64,000 nucleotides of DNA from Myxococcaceae bacterium (lineage in GTDB: Bacteria > Myxococcota_A > Polyangia > Polyangiales > Ga0077539): the NCBI GenBank assembly GCA_004297725.1, contig SCUS01000126.1, forward strand, positions 1 to 64,000. Reading direction: 5' to 3'. Under the pieces are notes generated by a model, which was not told the DNA's origin, made no database searches, and saw only the letters and a program-made list of their open reading frames with translations. Of this stretch, positions 16,075 to 26,373 are shown piece after piece; the first letter of the stretch is position 1, and each line of letters starts with the position of its first letter. The position numbers and the translations under genes are program-made.

Positions 16075-16523
16075 CGCGTCCTCCCTGCGGGCGCCGACGG
16101 TACACCGACCTCGACGGGCGAGACCGCCCAATCGCTGGCTTCGGGCGCGGCGGCGCCCGTGGCGCTCTCGTCGAGGCCCGACTGGTCCGAACTGCGGAGC
16201 ATGCGGGAGGAGCTGACCTCGCTGCGCCAGCGGGCTTCCGAGATGGAGGCTCGCCAGCGGGAGGAGCGCGACCGGGGAGGCGCCTGATGCCCACTGCATG
16301 GGCGCAGTCCGGTCGCGATGGTGCATCGCGGAGCGTAGGCGCGTGCCGCCCGTGGGGCCGCGCGTGCGAGGCGCACCGAGGTAGCGCTGCGAATCTCTCT
16401 GGAGCTGTCAGGCCCCGGCGCGTCACTCCGTCTGAGGGGCATGACCTCACCTTCTCACCCTCGCCCGCTCTCTCCTTCTGCCCCCCTCCGGGGCCGGTCC
16501 GGTCAGTGAAAGGACCCCCGACG
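16075..16523. other. 449-bp divergent region with a possible 3' gene remnant
   Basis: This separates HEPN-like copy B from ravA and must hold promoters for both. A rightward frame open to a TGA at 16287 reads convincing coiled-coil protein in its last 50 codons (ELRSMREELTSLRQRASEME), but its upstream part runs antisense through copy B and it has no local start. It may be the tail of a lost gene. No clear promoter boxes were recognised; two short 5-bp inverted repeats near 16294-16340 are not significant. Confidence 0.4.
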
Positions 16524-18160
<1,637 letters not shown>

Positions 18161-18164
<4 letters not shown>

Positions 18165-19681
18165 GCGACGTCTTCGACGCGGCCTCCCTGGAGCACCGCT
18201 ACGCATTCCTCGACGACTGTCCGGCGCACCTCTTCGCGCAGGTGGTGACGTTGCCCGATGGGAGCCTCCCCGAGCGCGTCGCAGGGGTGCGGCGGTGGCG
18301 CGACGCGCTGCTCGCCGGCCGAGTCCCTCCGCCGGGATCATGGCCGACGGAGTCGGCGGCGGGCCCGGTTCGCAAGGCGCTCACCGAGCTCGGACTCGTG
18401 CGGTTCTGCGAGGGCCAGCCTGAGCTCGTCGACGAGCTGCTCGTCGACCTCGTCGCGGCGTTCGCGCGACAGATCGATGCGCTGCGCGCGGAGGTCACCG
18501 AGAGTCTCCGTGCGCTCGACGCGCTCGAGCGTCGACGCCTCTCCGCGGAAGAGGAGGCCCTGGCTCGGCGCGAGAAGCGCGAGGCGCGCGCCGCCGTCCT
18601 CGCTGCGGACACGCTCCGTCGCCTGCGAGAGCAGGCCGCGAAGGAGGTTGCAGCGAAGGCGCGCCCCGCCGACGAGCAGGTGATCGCGACCTGGGGTGAT
18701 CGGGCGCGGGTGTGGTCCGAGATCGCGGATGTCTTCGGCGACCTCGGGCAGATGATGGGACGCGGCTGGGACCTCTCGCAGGGGGTCCTCCGCAGCGTCG
18801 GGTGGCGCGACCTGCTCCGCCTGCGCGAACTCGTCGAGCGCCTCCCGCAGCTCAGGGACATCATTCGGCAGTTGGGTCGACTCCGTACCTCGACCAACGA
18901 ACTCTCGGCTGCCGAGACGTTTCTCGTCCCTGTGCGGAGGCTCGAGGAGGAGCGACGCGACGTCCCGACACCGCACGTGCCTGCCGAGACCCGAGGGGTC
19001 GAGCGCAGCGGTGAACTCGCCCGGATGCTGCCCGTGGAGGCCTCGATGCTGGGGCATCCCAAGCTGCGCTTCGTGTGGCACGCCCGGCGCGCCGAGCGGG
19101 CGCTACTGACCTATCGCGTCGAAGGGATGGTGAGCGAACGGACCTGGGTCGAGCGCGACGCTTTCGAGGAGATGCAGGGCACGCGCCCACGTCCGGAGCG
19201 CGGCCCGATCATCGCAGTGATCGATACGTCGGGGTCGATGCACGGGCTGCCCGAGCGGGTCGCAAAGGCCATCGTGCTGGAGGCTCTCCGCACCGCCCAC
19301 GCGGAGAAGCGCCGCTGTCTTCTCTACTCGTACAGCGGTCCGGGACAGGTGTTCGAGCACGAACTCGACCTGTCACCGGAGGGAGTGGGGCGACTTCTGA
19401 AGTTCCTGGCGATGTCCTTCGGTGGTGGCAATGACGAGGCCGGGGTGATGGCGCACGTCGTGGCCCGATTGAAGGAGGCCGCGTGGCAGAAGGCCGACGT
19501 GATCTTCGTCAGCGACGGCGAGTGGCCCGCGCCGGCCGACCTCGTTCGCAGTGTCGCGAGCGCCCGCGAGTCGGGTCACCGCTTCCACGGCGTGCAGATC
19601 GGCAACCGCGGTCGAACGGGACTCCACGCGGTGTGCGATCCGGTGCACGTCTTCCAGGATTGGGCTTCGCTTGGAGGGTGA
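18161..19681 (+). CDS. viaA: ViaA-like von Willebrand A domain protein
   Basis: A 506-residue cytoplasmic protein. Residues 1-270 are helical, with a strongly charged coiled-coil stretch at about 100-170 (Ala/Arg/Glu-rich). Residues about 347-506 are a vWA domain with an intact metal-ion (MIDAS) motif DTSGSM at 355-360, a downstream FGGGND threonine-loop equivalent and VSDGEW. The order of parts, the sequence GPIIAVIDTSGSM and the terminal HRFHGVQIG stretch match ViaA, the partner of RavA. It overlaps ravA by 4 nt (ATGA), a sign of translational coupling. In E. coli RavA-ViaA acts at the inner membrane on respiratory complexes and in aminoglycoside sensitivity. Here the divergent HEPN-like membrane protein suggests a different client (inference). 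Confidence 0.9.
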
Positions 19682-19760
19682 CCCCGCCGGACGAGCCGCG
19701 CATCGAGCGCGATGCCGTGGCCTGGCGTGGACCCCCTGGAGTCGGAATGCCCCTGTGATT

Positions 19761-19836
19761 TGGTGCCCAGAGACGGAGTCGAACCGCCGACACGGGGATT
19801 TTCAATCCCCTGCTCTACCAACTGAGCTATCTGGGC
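19761..19836 (-). tRNA. tRNA-Phe (anticodon GAA)
   Basis: The complement folds as a complete cloverleaf: acceptor GCCCAGA pairing with TCTGGGC, D-arm with AGCTCAGTTGGTAGAGC, anticodon stem GGGGA/TCCCC with loop TTGAAAA (GAA at 19801-19803), and T-arm with GGTTCGACTCC. The 3' CCA is encoded at 19761-19763. It has its own promoter-like element upstream. Its 3' end faces the accessory region to the left, the usual orientation for integration of mobile elements at tRNA genes, though no integrase is visible. Confidence 0.97.
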
Positions 19837-19852
19837 TTCGTTGGGGGCGACA

Positions 19853-19882
19853 TTGCTACCCCCACCCACGGCCCCCTGTCAA
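19853..19882 (-). promoter_or_regulatory. sigma-70-type promoter of tRNA-Phe
   Basis: On the leftward strand a perfect -35 box TTGACA (19882-19877) is followed after 18 nt by a weak -10 box TAGCAA (19858-19853). Transcription would start about 10 nt before the mature tRNA 5' end at 19836. This places the promoter between the lipoprotein stop and the tRNA, so the tRNA need not depend on readthrough. Confidence 0.6.
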
Positions 19883-19934
19883 CGAATCTCTTCGCCCCCT
19901 CCTCCGGCTCTCCGCCGCCCCCCATTCTTACCCA

Positions 19935-21707
19935 TCAGTGTATTCCCCGCGCGATCCCGCGCCGCGCCGCCTCCAGCACCCACCACGGAACCACCACCCG
20001 CCCGGTCGCGACCACCCCGTCTCCCTCCGCCAGCGCCGTCCCATAGCCTCCTCGCGCCGGCGCTCCCGCCGCCGTCGCCCCCTGCCCCCGCACCGTGACC
20101 ACCGCGCTCTCCCTCCCTGCCCCCACGCCCGTCCCCGCGCTCTCCTCCCCAGCACCCGCTCCCGTCCCGACCCCCGCCCGTAGCCGCGCGTCCAGCCCGT
20201 CGAGCGCCGTCCTCGCCCTCGCGCCCACGATCGCCACCAGCGCCTCGCCCCTCACCGCCAGCACCATCGTCCCCGCCGTCCCCGTTGCCGACCCCGTTGC
20301 CGTCCCCGTTGCGGTGCCCCCGGTCAGCGTCGCGCACCACGCCCCCGCGCCGCAGCCCGTCACCCTCACCCCACGCCCACCCCAGCGCAGCGCTCGCACC
20401 CACGGCGCCGTCGCCAGTTGCCCCAGCGCCGCCCTCGCCGAGCGCCCTCCATCCCTCTGCCCCACCACCAGCGTCCACTCTCCTCCCCCGCTCGCTCCCC
20501 CGCTCGCTCCCCCGCTCGCTCCCCCGCTCGCTCCCGCGCTCCCTCCCCCGCTCGCTGCCCCCCGCGTCACCCCTCCCAGCGCCGCCGCCTCTCCGCTCTC
20601 CCCGCCCAGCGCCTCCAGCGTCCGCCTCGCCGCCACGCCATCCCCCACGCGCGTGCCCAGCACCCTCACCGCAGCATCCACCGCGCTCCTCCAGAGCACC
20701 CGGTGTCCATCCGCTGGCGTGTTCACCCACGCCCTCACGTCCGCGTCCGGAGCCACCCAGCGCGCCAGCGCCTCGGCCCCTCCCGCGCCCGCGCCCGCCC
20801 TCGCCACCGCGTCCGCCGCCACGCCCGAGGCGCCGCCTCTCGGCAGCGTCGCCACCGCCGTCACCGCCACGCCCTCCTCCCCCACGCGCATCGCCACCCG
20901 CAGCCCGCGCACCTCCCCCATCGCCGCGCCCACCGCGTCGCGAGCCCGCTCCAGCACCCCCAGCGCCGCCTCCGGATCCCCGTAGTCCGGCGGCCGATCG
21001 TGCTCCCTCCGCGCCTCGCTGGCCGACGCGCTCCACTCGGTCAACAGCTCCGTCGTCACCGACTGCCACCGCGCCCTCAGCCTCGGCGCCGCGCCCTCAC
21101 CCAGCGAGGCCACCACGTCGTCCTCCCCCGCCGCGCCTCCCCCCGCCGCCGTCGTCGTCCACGCCAGCCACCGACCCGCCCGCGCCAGCAGCGCCGCGTC
21201 CGTCGCGCACACCACCCTCGCCGCCACCGCGTCCACCACCGGAACCAGCGCGCACGACACCCCCTCGCCCCCAGCTCCCTCCCTCGACTCCGCCCGCTCC
21301 CCGAGGCCCTCCACCGCAACCATCCGGTACCGCGACGAGAGCGCCGCCCTCGCCTCCGCCGCGCTCCTCGGCGTCAGCGCCAGCACCCACGCCGCCCCCG
21401 TCGCGCCGCGCTCCACCGCGCACGCCGTCACCGGCCTCGACGTGTCCACCGCCCCCAGCACCGCCATCGGGACGCCCGCCCCCACCGCCAGCAGCAGGTC
21501 GACCGGAACCCTCGCCCCAAGCCGCTCCCCCAGCGCCTCCGCCGTCGCCCTCGGCCTCGCCAGCGACACCCTCCCCAGCACCCCCTCCGGCGCCGTCGGC
21601 GTCGCCGTCACCCTCAACCCCGCCGCGTCCCTCACCGCCACGGGCGGACGAGCGTCCCGACAAGCCACCAGCACCAGCACCGCCGCCAACGAGAGAGTCC
21701 TGCGCAT
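19935..21707 (-). CDS. low-complexity lipoprotein with 12-bp coding repeats
   Basis: A 590-residue predicted lipoprotein. The signal peptide with lipobox (AAVLVLVAC) ends at Cys16. The mature part is extremely rich in Ala, Gly, Val and Arg, with no known domain. Two microsatellite-like stretches encode Ser-Gly-Gly-Ala repeats near residue 390 and Gly-Thr-Ala-Thr repeats near residue 470. The paired 'VLxRVSLARP...VDLLLAVGAGVP' stretch near the N-terminus hints at an ordered domain, and the sequence as a whole reads like two or three structured blocks separated by linkers. It is divergent from dinG with a palindromic site between them. The function is unknown. The start is supported by the signal peptide. 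Confidence 0.7.
   Translation of the reverse strand: MRRTLSLAAVLVLVACRDARPPVAVRDAAGLRVTATPTAPEGVLGRVSLARPRATAEALGERLGARVPVDLLLAVGAGVPMAVLGAVDTSRPVTACAVERGATGAAWVLALTPRSAAEARAALSSRYRMVAVEGLGERAESREGAGGEGVSCALVPVVDAVAARVVCATDAALLARAGRWLAWTTTAAGGGAAGEDDVVASLGEGAAPRLRARWQSVTTELLTEWSASASEARREHDRPPDYGDPEAALGVLERARDAVGAAMGEVRGLRVAMRVGEEGVAVTAVATLPRGGASGVAADAVARAGAGAGGAEALARWVAPDADVRAWVNTPADGHRVLWRSAVDAAVRVLGTRVGDGVAARRTLEALGGESGEAAALGGVTRGAASGGGSAGASGGASGGASGGASGGGEWTLVVGQRDGGRSARAALGQLATAPWVRALRWGGRGVRVTGCGAGAWCATLTGGTATGTATGSATGTAGTMVLAVRGEALVAIVGARARTALDGLDARLRAGVGTGAGAGEESAGTGVGAGRESAVVTVRGQGATAAGAPARGGYGTALAEGDGVVATGRVVVPWWVLEAARRGIARGIH
20281..20316. repeat. three 12-bp tandem units in coding sequence
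   Basis: CCCGTTGCCGAC, CCCGTTGCCGTC and CCCGTTGCGGTG lie head to tail and are in frame with the leftward lipoprotein gene, encoding a Thr/Ala/Gly repeat. Copy number changes would keep the frame. Confidence 0.8.
20485..20556. repeat. six 12-bp tandem units in coding sequence
   Basis: The unit CCCCCGCTCGCT occurs four times perfectly (20485-20532), then one degenerate unit, then one perfect unit. It encodes Ser-Gly-Gly-Ala repeats in the leftward lipoprotein. Because the unit is 12 bp, slippage changes linker length without a frameshift. Confidence 0.85.
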
Positions 21708-21748
21708 CGCGGCCCAACCCTAATCCGTTCCGCGACGCAACGGGAGGA

Positions 21749-21767
21749 CGTGACATATCCTGTCACG
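21749..21767. promoter_or_regulatory. 19-bp inverted repeat, candidate operator
   Basis: CGTGACA and TGTCACG flank a 5-nt spacer (TATCC), giving perfect two-fold symmetry. It sits between the divergent lipoprotein gene and the dinG-uvrD pair, 65 bp from the helicase start. The size and symmetry fit a dimeric regulator. It does not look like known LexA boxes. The regulator is unknown. Confidence 0.4.
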
Positions 21768-21831
21768 CCCCCGGGGAGCGCGGGTATCCCCCGGCGCAGG
21801 GCGCATGCTATGGCCCGGGAACACCCTCACC

Positions 21832-23817
21832 ATGGCAGCGCGCGAAAGGCTAGGACCCCACGGCCCCCTCGCGAAGGTGCTCCCCGGGTACGAACCCCGG
21901 GAGGAGCAGCTTCGAATGGCCGATGCCGTCGAGCACGCCCTCCGGGAGAGCGGGACGCTGCTCATCGAGGCTGGCACCGGCACGGGGAAGTCCCTCGCGT
22001 ACCTGGTCCCGGCGGCGGAGAGCGCGCAGCGGGTGGTGATCTCCACCGCCACCAAGGCCCTCGGCGAGCAGCTCGTGGAGAAGGACATCCCCACCATCCG
22101 ACGCCTCGGGCTGCACCCCGACGTCACCCTGGTGAAGGGCCTCTCCAACTACGTCTGCAAGCGCCGCCTGGAGGAGTACCGCCAGTCCATCGTCACCGGC
22201 GCCGTGGCCCCGGAGCACGGCATCGACCGCATCCTCGACTGGGTCGAGCGCACCGAGACCGGCGACCGGAGCGACCTCCCCTCGCTCCCCGAAGACGCCG
22301 CCGTCTGGCGGGAGGTCACCTCCAGCTCCGACACCCGCATCGGCGCCAAGTGCCGCTTCTACGAGGAGTGCTTCGTCACGAAGATGCGCCGCGCCGCCGA
22401 GGCCTCGCAGATCATCGTCACCAACCACCACCTGTTCTGCGCCGACCTCGCCCTGCGCAACGGCTTCTCCGGCGCCCAGGCCCTCCCCGACTACGACGCC
22501 ATCATCTTCGACGAGGCCCACGCCCTCGAAGACGTCGCCACGGAGTTCTTCGGGGTGCGCCTCACCCGCACCCGCGTCGACACCCTCGTCCGAGACGCCG
22601 ACCGCGCCCTCCGGGCCGCCGGCTTCTTCGTCGACCGCTCCCGAGAGCAGTCCGTCCTGCGCACCCTGATGCAGCTCTCCTCCGGGGCGCTGCGGCTCTT
22701 CTCCTCCATCCCCCGCAGCACCGGCCGGCTGCTGCTCCAGGCCTCCATGCGCCGCGGCGAATTCGACGACGGCGCCCGGCTGCTCATGGAAGGCCTCGAC
22801 GGCCTCCTCGGCCACGTGCGCGACTTCGTCGGATCGAGCGACCAGCTCCTCTCGGTCTCCCGCCGCGCGGCCACCCTCAAGGAGTCCCTCCAGACCATCC
22901 TCGATGAGGAGTCGCAGACCCACGTGGCCTTCGCCGAGCCCGACGCCCGCGGCGGCGGCGCCATCGGGGCCTCGCCGGTCGAGATCGGTCCGCTGATGAA
23001 GGAGCGCCTGTGGAGCCGCAAGGGAGCCGTCATCCTGGCCTCCGCCACGCTCTCCACCGGCGGCGACTTCGCCTTCATCCGACAGCGCCTCGGCATGCCC
23101 GAAGACACCGCCGAGCACTCCCTCCCGTCGCCCTTCGACTACGGCGAGCAGGCCGGGCTCTACATCCCCCGCAACCTCCCGGAGCCCCGAGAAGACCGCT
23201 GGCTCGACGCCGCCTGCGCGGAGATCAAGAAGCTCATCGCCATCACCGGCGGCGGGGCCTTCGTGCTCTGCACCAGCGTGCGGGTCATGCGCGCCCTCTA
23301 CGACGCCCTTCGAGACGCCTGGGCCTTCCCCACCTGGGTGCAGGGACAGCTCCCCAAGAGGGTGCTGCTCGACCGCTTCCGCGCGGCCCACGACGGGGTG
23401 CTCTTCGCCACCTCCAGCTTCTGGGAGGGAGTCGACGTCCCGGGCCGGGCGCTGCGGCTGGTCATCATCGACAAGCTGCCCTTCGACGCCCCCAACGACC
23501 CGGTCACCGGCGCCCGCATCGCCCGGCTCATCGAGCAGGGAATCAAGCCCTTCGAGGCGCTCCAGGTGCCCGCCGCGGCGCTGGCGCTGAAGCAGGGCTT
23601 CGGGCGGCTCATCCGCACCCGCAAGGACGTCGGCATCGTGGCCATCCTCGACCGCCGCATCGTCACGCGCGGCTACGGCAAGACCCTCATCGAATCGCTC
23701 CCGCCCGCGTCCCGGCTCTCCTCCCTCGACGAGGTGCGCGCCTTCTGGACCATGGCCGACGCCCGCTCCGCCCCCGACGAAGCCCCCTCCGACGAAGCCC
23801 CCTGGAGACCCCTTTGA
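21832..23817 (+). CDS. dinG: DinG-family ATP-dependent DNA helicase
   Basis: A 661-residue XPD/DinG-type superfamily 2 helicase (5'-3' in this family) that unwinds damaged or structured DNA. Walker A EAGTGTGKS is at 46-54, TATKALGEQL (motif Ia) follows, and DEAH is in YDAIIFDEAHALEDVA. The second RecA domain has the motif VI region with QGFGRLIRT. Family members bind a 4Fe-4S cluster: Cys109, Cys174 and Cys180 align with three of the E. coli ligands, while the position of the fourth (DinG Cys194) is not Cys. ATG 21832 is preferred over ATG 21805, since homology begins soon after. Its last codons overlap the next helicase gene (TTGA), so the two repair helicases are co-translated. Confidence 0.88.
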   Translation: MAARERLGPHGPLAKVLPGYEPREEQLRMADAVEHALRESGTLLIEAGTGTGKSLAYLVPAAESAQRVVISTATKALGEQLVEKDIPTIRRLGLHPDVTLVKGLSNYVCKRRLEEYRQSIVTGAVAPEHGIDRILDWVERTETGDRSDLPSLPEDAAVWREVTSSSDTRIGAKCRFYEECFVTKMRRAAEASQIIVTNHHLFCADLALRNGFSGAQALPDYDAIIFDEAHALEDVATEFFGVRLTRTRVDTLVRDADRALRAAGFFVDRSREQSVLRTLMQLSSGALRLFSSIPRSTGRLLLQASMRRGEFDDGARLLMEGLDGLLGHVRDFVGSSDQLLSVSRRAATLKESLQTILDEESQTHVAFAEPDARGGGAIGASPVEIGPLMKERLWSRKGAVILASATLSTGGDFAFIRQRLGMPEDTAEHSLPSPFDYGEQAGLYIPRNLPEPREDRWLDAACAEIKKLIAITGGGAFVLCTSVRVMRALYDALRDAWAFPTWVQGQLPKRVLLDRFRAAHDGVLFATSSFWEGVDVPGRALRLVIIDKLPFDAPNDPVTGARIARLIEQGIKPFEALQVPAAALALKQGFGRLIRTRKDVGIVAILDRRIVTRGYGKTLIESLPPASRLSSLDEVRAFWTMADARSAPDEAPSDEAPWRPL

Positions 23818-26099
23818 TCGACCGCGACGCCCTGGCCCGAGAGCTCAACCCACCGCAGCTCGAGGCCGCCCTCCGCACCGACGGTCCGCTGCTGGTCTTC
23901 GCCGGCGCGGGCTCCGGCAAGACCCGGGTCATCACCTTCCGGGTCGCCCACATCCTCGACGAGAAGAACATCCCCCCGTGGCGCATCCTCGCGGTGACCT
24001 TCACCAACAAGGCCGCCCAGGAGATGCGGGAGCGCCTCCACCGCATCGTCGGCCACGACCGCGCCCGGGGCCTCTGGATCAGCACCTTCCACGCCCTCGG
24101 GGCGCGGCTCCTGCGGCGCTTCCATGAGCGCACAGGGCTGCGCCAGGACTTCGCCATCTACGACGACGGCGACCAGCGCTCGGTGATGAACCGCGTCTTC
24201 GATGAGCTGAAGATCGACGAGAAGTTTCTCCCGGTGCGCACCGCCCTCGGGGCCATCGACCGGGCCAAGCAGGAGGTGCTCGAGCCCGACGACCTCATGG
24301 CCCGCGCGGTCACCCTCCACGACAAGCAGATCGCCCGCGCCTGGGAGGCCTACGAGAAGCACCTCGCCAAGAACGGCGCCGTGGACTTCGGCGACCTGCT
24401 CTCCCGGCTCACCCGCCTCGTCGAGCGCGACGCCAGCGTGAGGGAAGAACTCCAGGAGCAGTTTCAATACCTGCTCGTGGACGAGTTTCAGGACACCAAC
24501 AACGCGCAGTACCGGATGCTGCGCGCCATGGTCAACGAGCACCGCAACCTCTGCGTGGTGGGCGACGACGACCAGGCCATCTACCGCTGGCGCGGCGCGG
24601 ACGTGCGCAACATCCAGTACTTCAAGCGGGACTTCCCCGACGCCCTCGTCGTGAAGCTGGAGCAGAACTACCGCAGCACGCAGCGCATCCTGCGCGCGGC
24701 CAACGCGGTGATCTCCAAGGCCCAGCAGCGGGAGGGCAAGACCCTCTTCACCCGCAACGGAGAGGGCGCTCCCATCGAGCTGCTCCCCTGTGAAGACGAG
24801 CGCGAGGAGGCACGGCACATCGCCCATGGGGTGAAGTCGACGCTGGCCAGGGGGGTTCCTGCGAGGGAGATCGCGGTCTTCTATCGAATCCACGCGCAGT
24901 CGAGGCCGCTCGAGGACGCCATGAGGGCGGCCAACATCCCCTACATGATCTATGGGGGCATGCGCTTCTATGAGCGCGCGGAGGTGAAGGACATCCTCGC
25001 GTACCTGCGCATGGTGCTCAATCCCAACGACGATGTGAGCCTGTTGAGGGTGGTCAACACCCCAGCGCGCAAGATCGGCAAGACCACCCTCGACCGGGTG
25101 ACGGCGCACGCGACGGCCAGGCAGACCTCCATCTGGAAGCTGTTGGCCACCGGCGACCTGCCCGACGACGTGGGCGCCGCGGCGCGCAAGGCGCTGACCG
25201 GCTTCTATCGGCTGGTGGGGGAGATTCGCCGGGAGGCCGCGGCGATGCTCGACCGGCCCGCGGAGGTGGGGAGCCTGGTGTTCCAGAAGACCGGATACGC
25301 CCGGATGCTGGAAGACAACAAGGACGTCGAGAACGAGACCCGACACGAGAACATCCAGGAGCTGCTGGGCTCGATGCACGAGTACGCCCAGGAGGCCGAC
25401 GAGCCGACGCTCTCGGGATACCTGGAGCGGGTGACCCTCAATGAAGAGACCCCGGAAGGGGAGGACAGCCCCAAGGTGTCGCTGATGACCGTGCACTCGG
25501 CCAAGGGGCTGGAGTTTCGCGCGGTGTTCATCGCGGCCATGGAAGACGGGATGTTCCCCTACAAGGGAACCGAGCTGGGGTCGGACCCGGAGGAGATGGA
25601 GGAGGAGCGGAGGCTTGCCTATGTGGCCATCACCCGGGCTCGGGAGCAGCTCAGCGTGTCGTTCACCCGATTCCGGCAGATCTTCGGGCAGACCCGGATC
25701 AATCCCCCGTCGCGCTTCCTTCTGGAGATACCGCCCGATGTGTTGTCGGGAAAGGTTCCTCGAAGGCACTTCGGAGAGGGGAGCACCCCTTCGCGAGAGA
25801 GCAGCAACACCTGGGGCAGCGGCGGTGGCGGCGGTGGTGGCGGATATCGGGTGGAGCGGGACCCGGTCCCGTCGAGGGCGAGGGAGCCGGAGGCGCCCGT
25901 GGTGAACGACGGCCCGGTGCTGGTGCGCGACAACCCCGCAGTGGGCTGGCAGCGCGGCATGCGGGTGCGCCATATGAAGTTCGGCACCGGCACCGTGAAG
26001 ACCGTGCTCACCGGCGCGGAGCTCAAGGTGGAGGTGTATTTCCCCAACCTGGGAGCGACCAAGACCCTGCTGGCGGAGTACCTGCAACTGTTGGGGTGA
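23814..26099 (+). CDS. uvrD: PcrA/UvrD-type 3'-5' DNA helicase
   Basis: A 761-residue superfamily 1A helicase acting in nucleotide excision and mismatch repair and in removing RecA or stalled polymerase. Walker A AGAGSGKT is at 30-37, then TFTNKAAQEM (Ia), DEFQDTN (motif II), GDDDQAIYRWRGA (III), NYRS (IV), TVHSAKGLEF (V) and VAITRAREQL (VI). A Gly-rich linker precedes a C-terminal Tudor-like domain (about 715-761) of the kind that contacts RNA polymerase in PcrA. TTG 23814 is the start, because it overlaps the dinG stop (TTGA), GGAG stands about 7 nt upstream and homology starts immediately. Length matches the family. Downstream lies a nested palindrome. Confidence 0.95.
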   Translation: MIDRDALARELNPPQLEAALRTDGPLLVFAGAGSGKTRVITFRVAHILDEKNIPPWRILAVTFTNKAAQEMRERLHRIVGHDRARGLWISTFHALGARLLRRFHERTGLRQDFAIYDDGDQRSVMNRVFDELKIDEKFLPVRTALGAIDRAKQEVLEPDDLMARAVTLHDKQIARAWEAYEKHLAKNGAVDFGDLLSRLTRLVERDASVREELQEQFQYLLVDEFQDTNNAQYRMLRAMVNEHRNLCVVGDDDQAIYRWRGADVRNIQYFKRDFPDALVVKLEQNYRSTQRILRAANAVISKAQQREGKTLFTRNGEGAPIELLPCEDEREEARHIAHGVKSTLARGVPAREIAVFYRIHAQSRPLEDAMRAANIPYMIYGGMRFYERAEVKDILAYLRMVLNPNDDVSLLRVVNTPARKIGKTTLDRVTAHATARQTSIWKLLATGDLPDDVGAAARKALTGFYRLVGEIRREAAAMLDRPAEVGSLVFQKTGYARMLEDNKDVENETRHENIQELLGSMHEYAQEADEPTLSGYLERVTLNEETPEGEDSPKVSLMTVHSAKGLEFRAVFIAAMEDGMFPYKGTELGSDPEEMEEERRLAYVAITRAREQLSVSFTRFRQIFGQTRINPPSRFLLEIPPDVLSGKVPRRHFGEGSTPSRESSNTWGSGGGGGGGGYRVERDPVPSRAREPEAPVVNDGPVLVRDNPAVGWQRGMRVRHMKFGTGTVKTVLTGAELKVEVYFPNLGATKTLLAEYLQLLG

Positions 26100-26109
26100 G
26101 AGGGCCGAC

Positions 26110-26191
26110 CAGCCCTTTCAACGTGCCGATGCGCCCGTCGCCGCGTACTTCAGGGCGCGGCGACGGGCTCGATGGCGCAATGAAAGGGCTG
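26110..26191. repeat. 82-bp nested palindrome, possible terminator or structured element
   Basis: The outer arms CAGCCCTTTCA (26110-26120) and TGAAAGGGCTG (26181-26191) are perfect 11-bp complements. The inner arms GCCCGTCGCCGCG (26133-26145) and CGCGGCGACGGGC (26156-26168) are perfect 13-bp complements around a 10-nt loop. The two are separated by 12-nt spacers on both sides. It begins 11 bp after the uvrD stop. There is no T-run, so it may act as a factor-independent-like end, an mRNA-protecting stem or a REP-like repeat. Confidence 0.65.
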
Positions 26192-26373
26192 AATGATGCA
26201 TCCGCAGCGCAACGAGTGGCTTGCCACTCCGATGAACTGTTTCGCGCGAACCCGTAGCGTCCAACGCGCAGCTTGTTCATTGGGCAACCGACCGATCGCA
26301 AGGCAGCAAAATCGAGAGCCGATGGGCATGACCGGCCGACGCCCGCTCGTTCCATGATATCCCCGCGGCCGCC

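Noticed and set aside
14296..16326. The long form of HEPN-like copy B starting at 16326
   Set aside because: The extra 84 residues are Arg/His-rich and lack similarity to copy A. TTG 16074, with GGGAGG upstream, aligns with the start of copy A.
16287..16523. An upstream start extending ravA to 16287
   Set aside because: The added N-terminus is low-quality Arg/Pro-rich sequence. ATG 16524 is preceded by AAAGGA and matches the start of RavA homology.
20485..20556. Tandem repeats as a possible CRISPR array
   Set aside because: Units are 12 bp, directly adjacent with no spacers, and in frame with a coding sequence.
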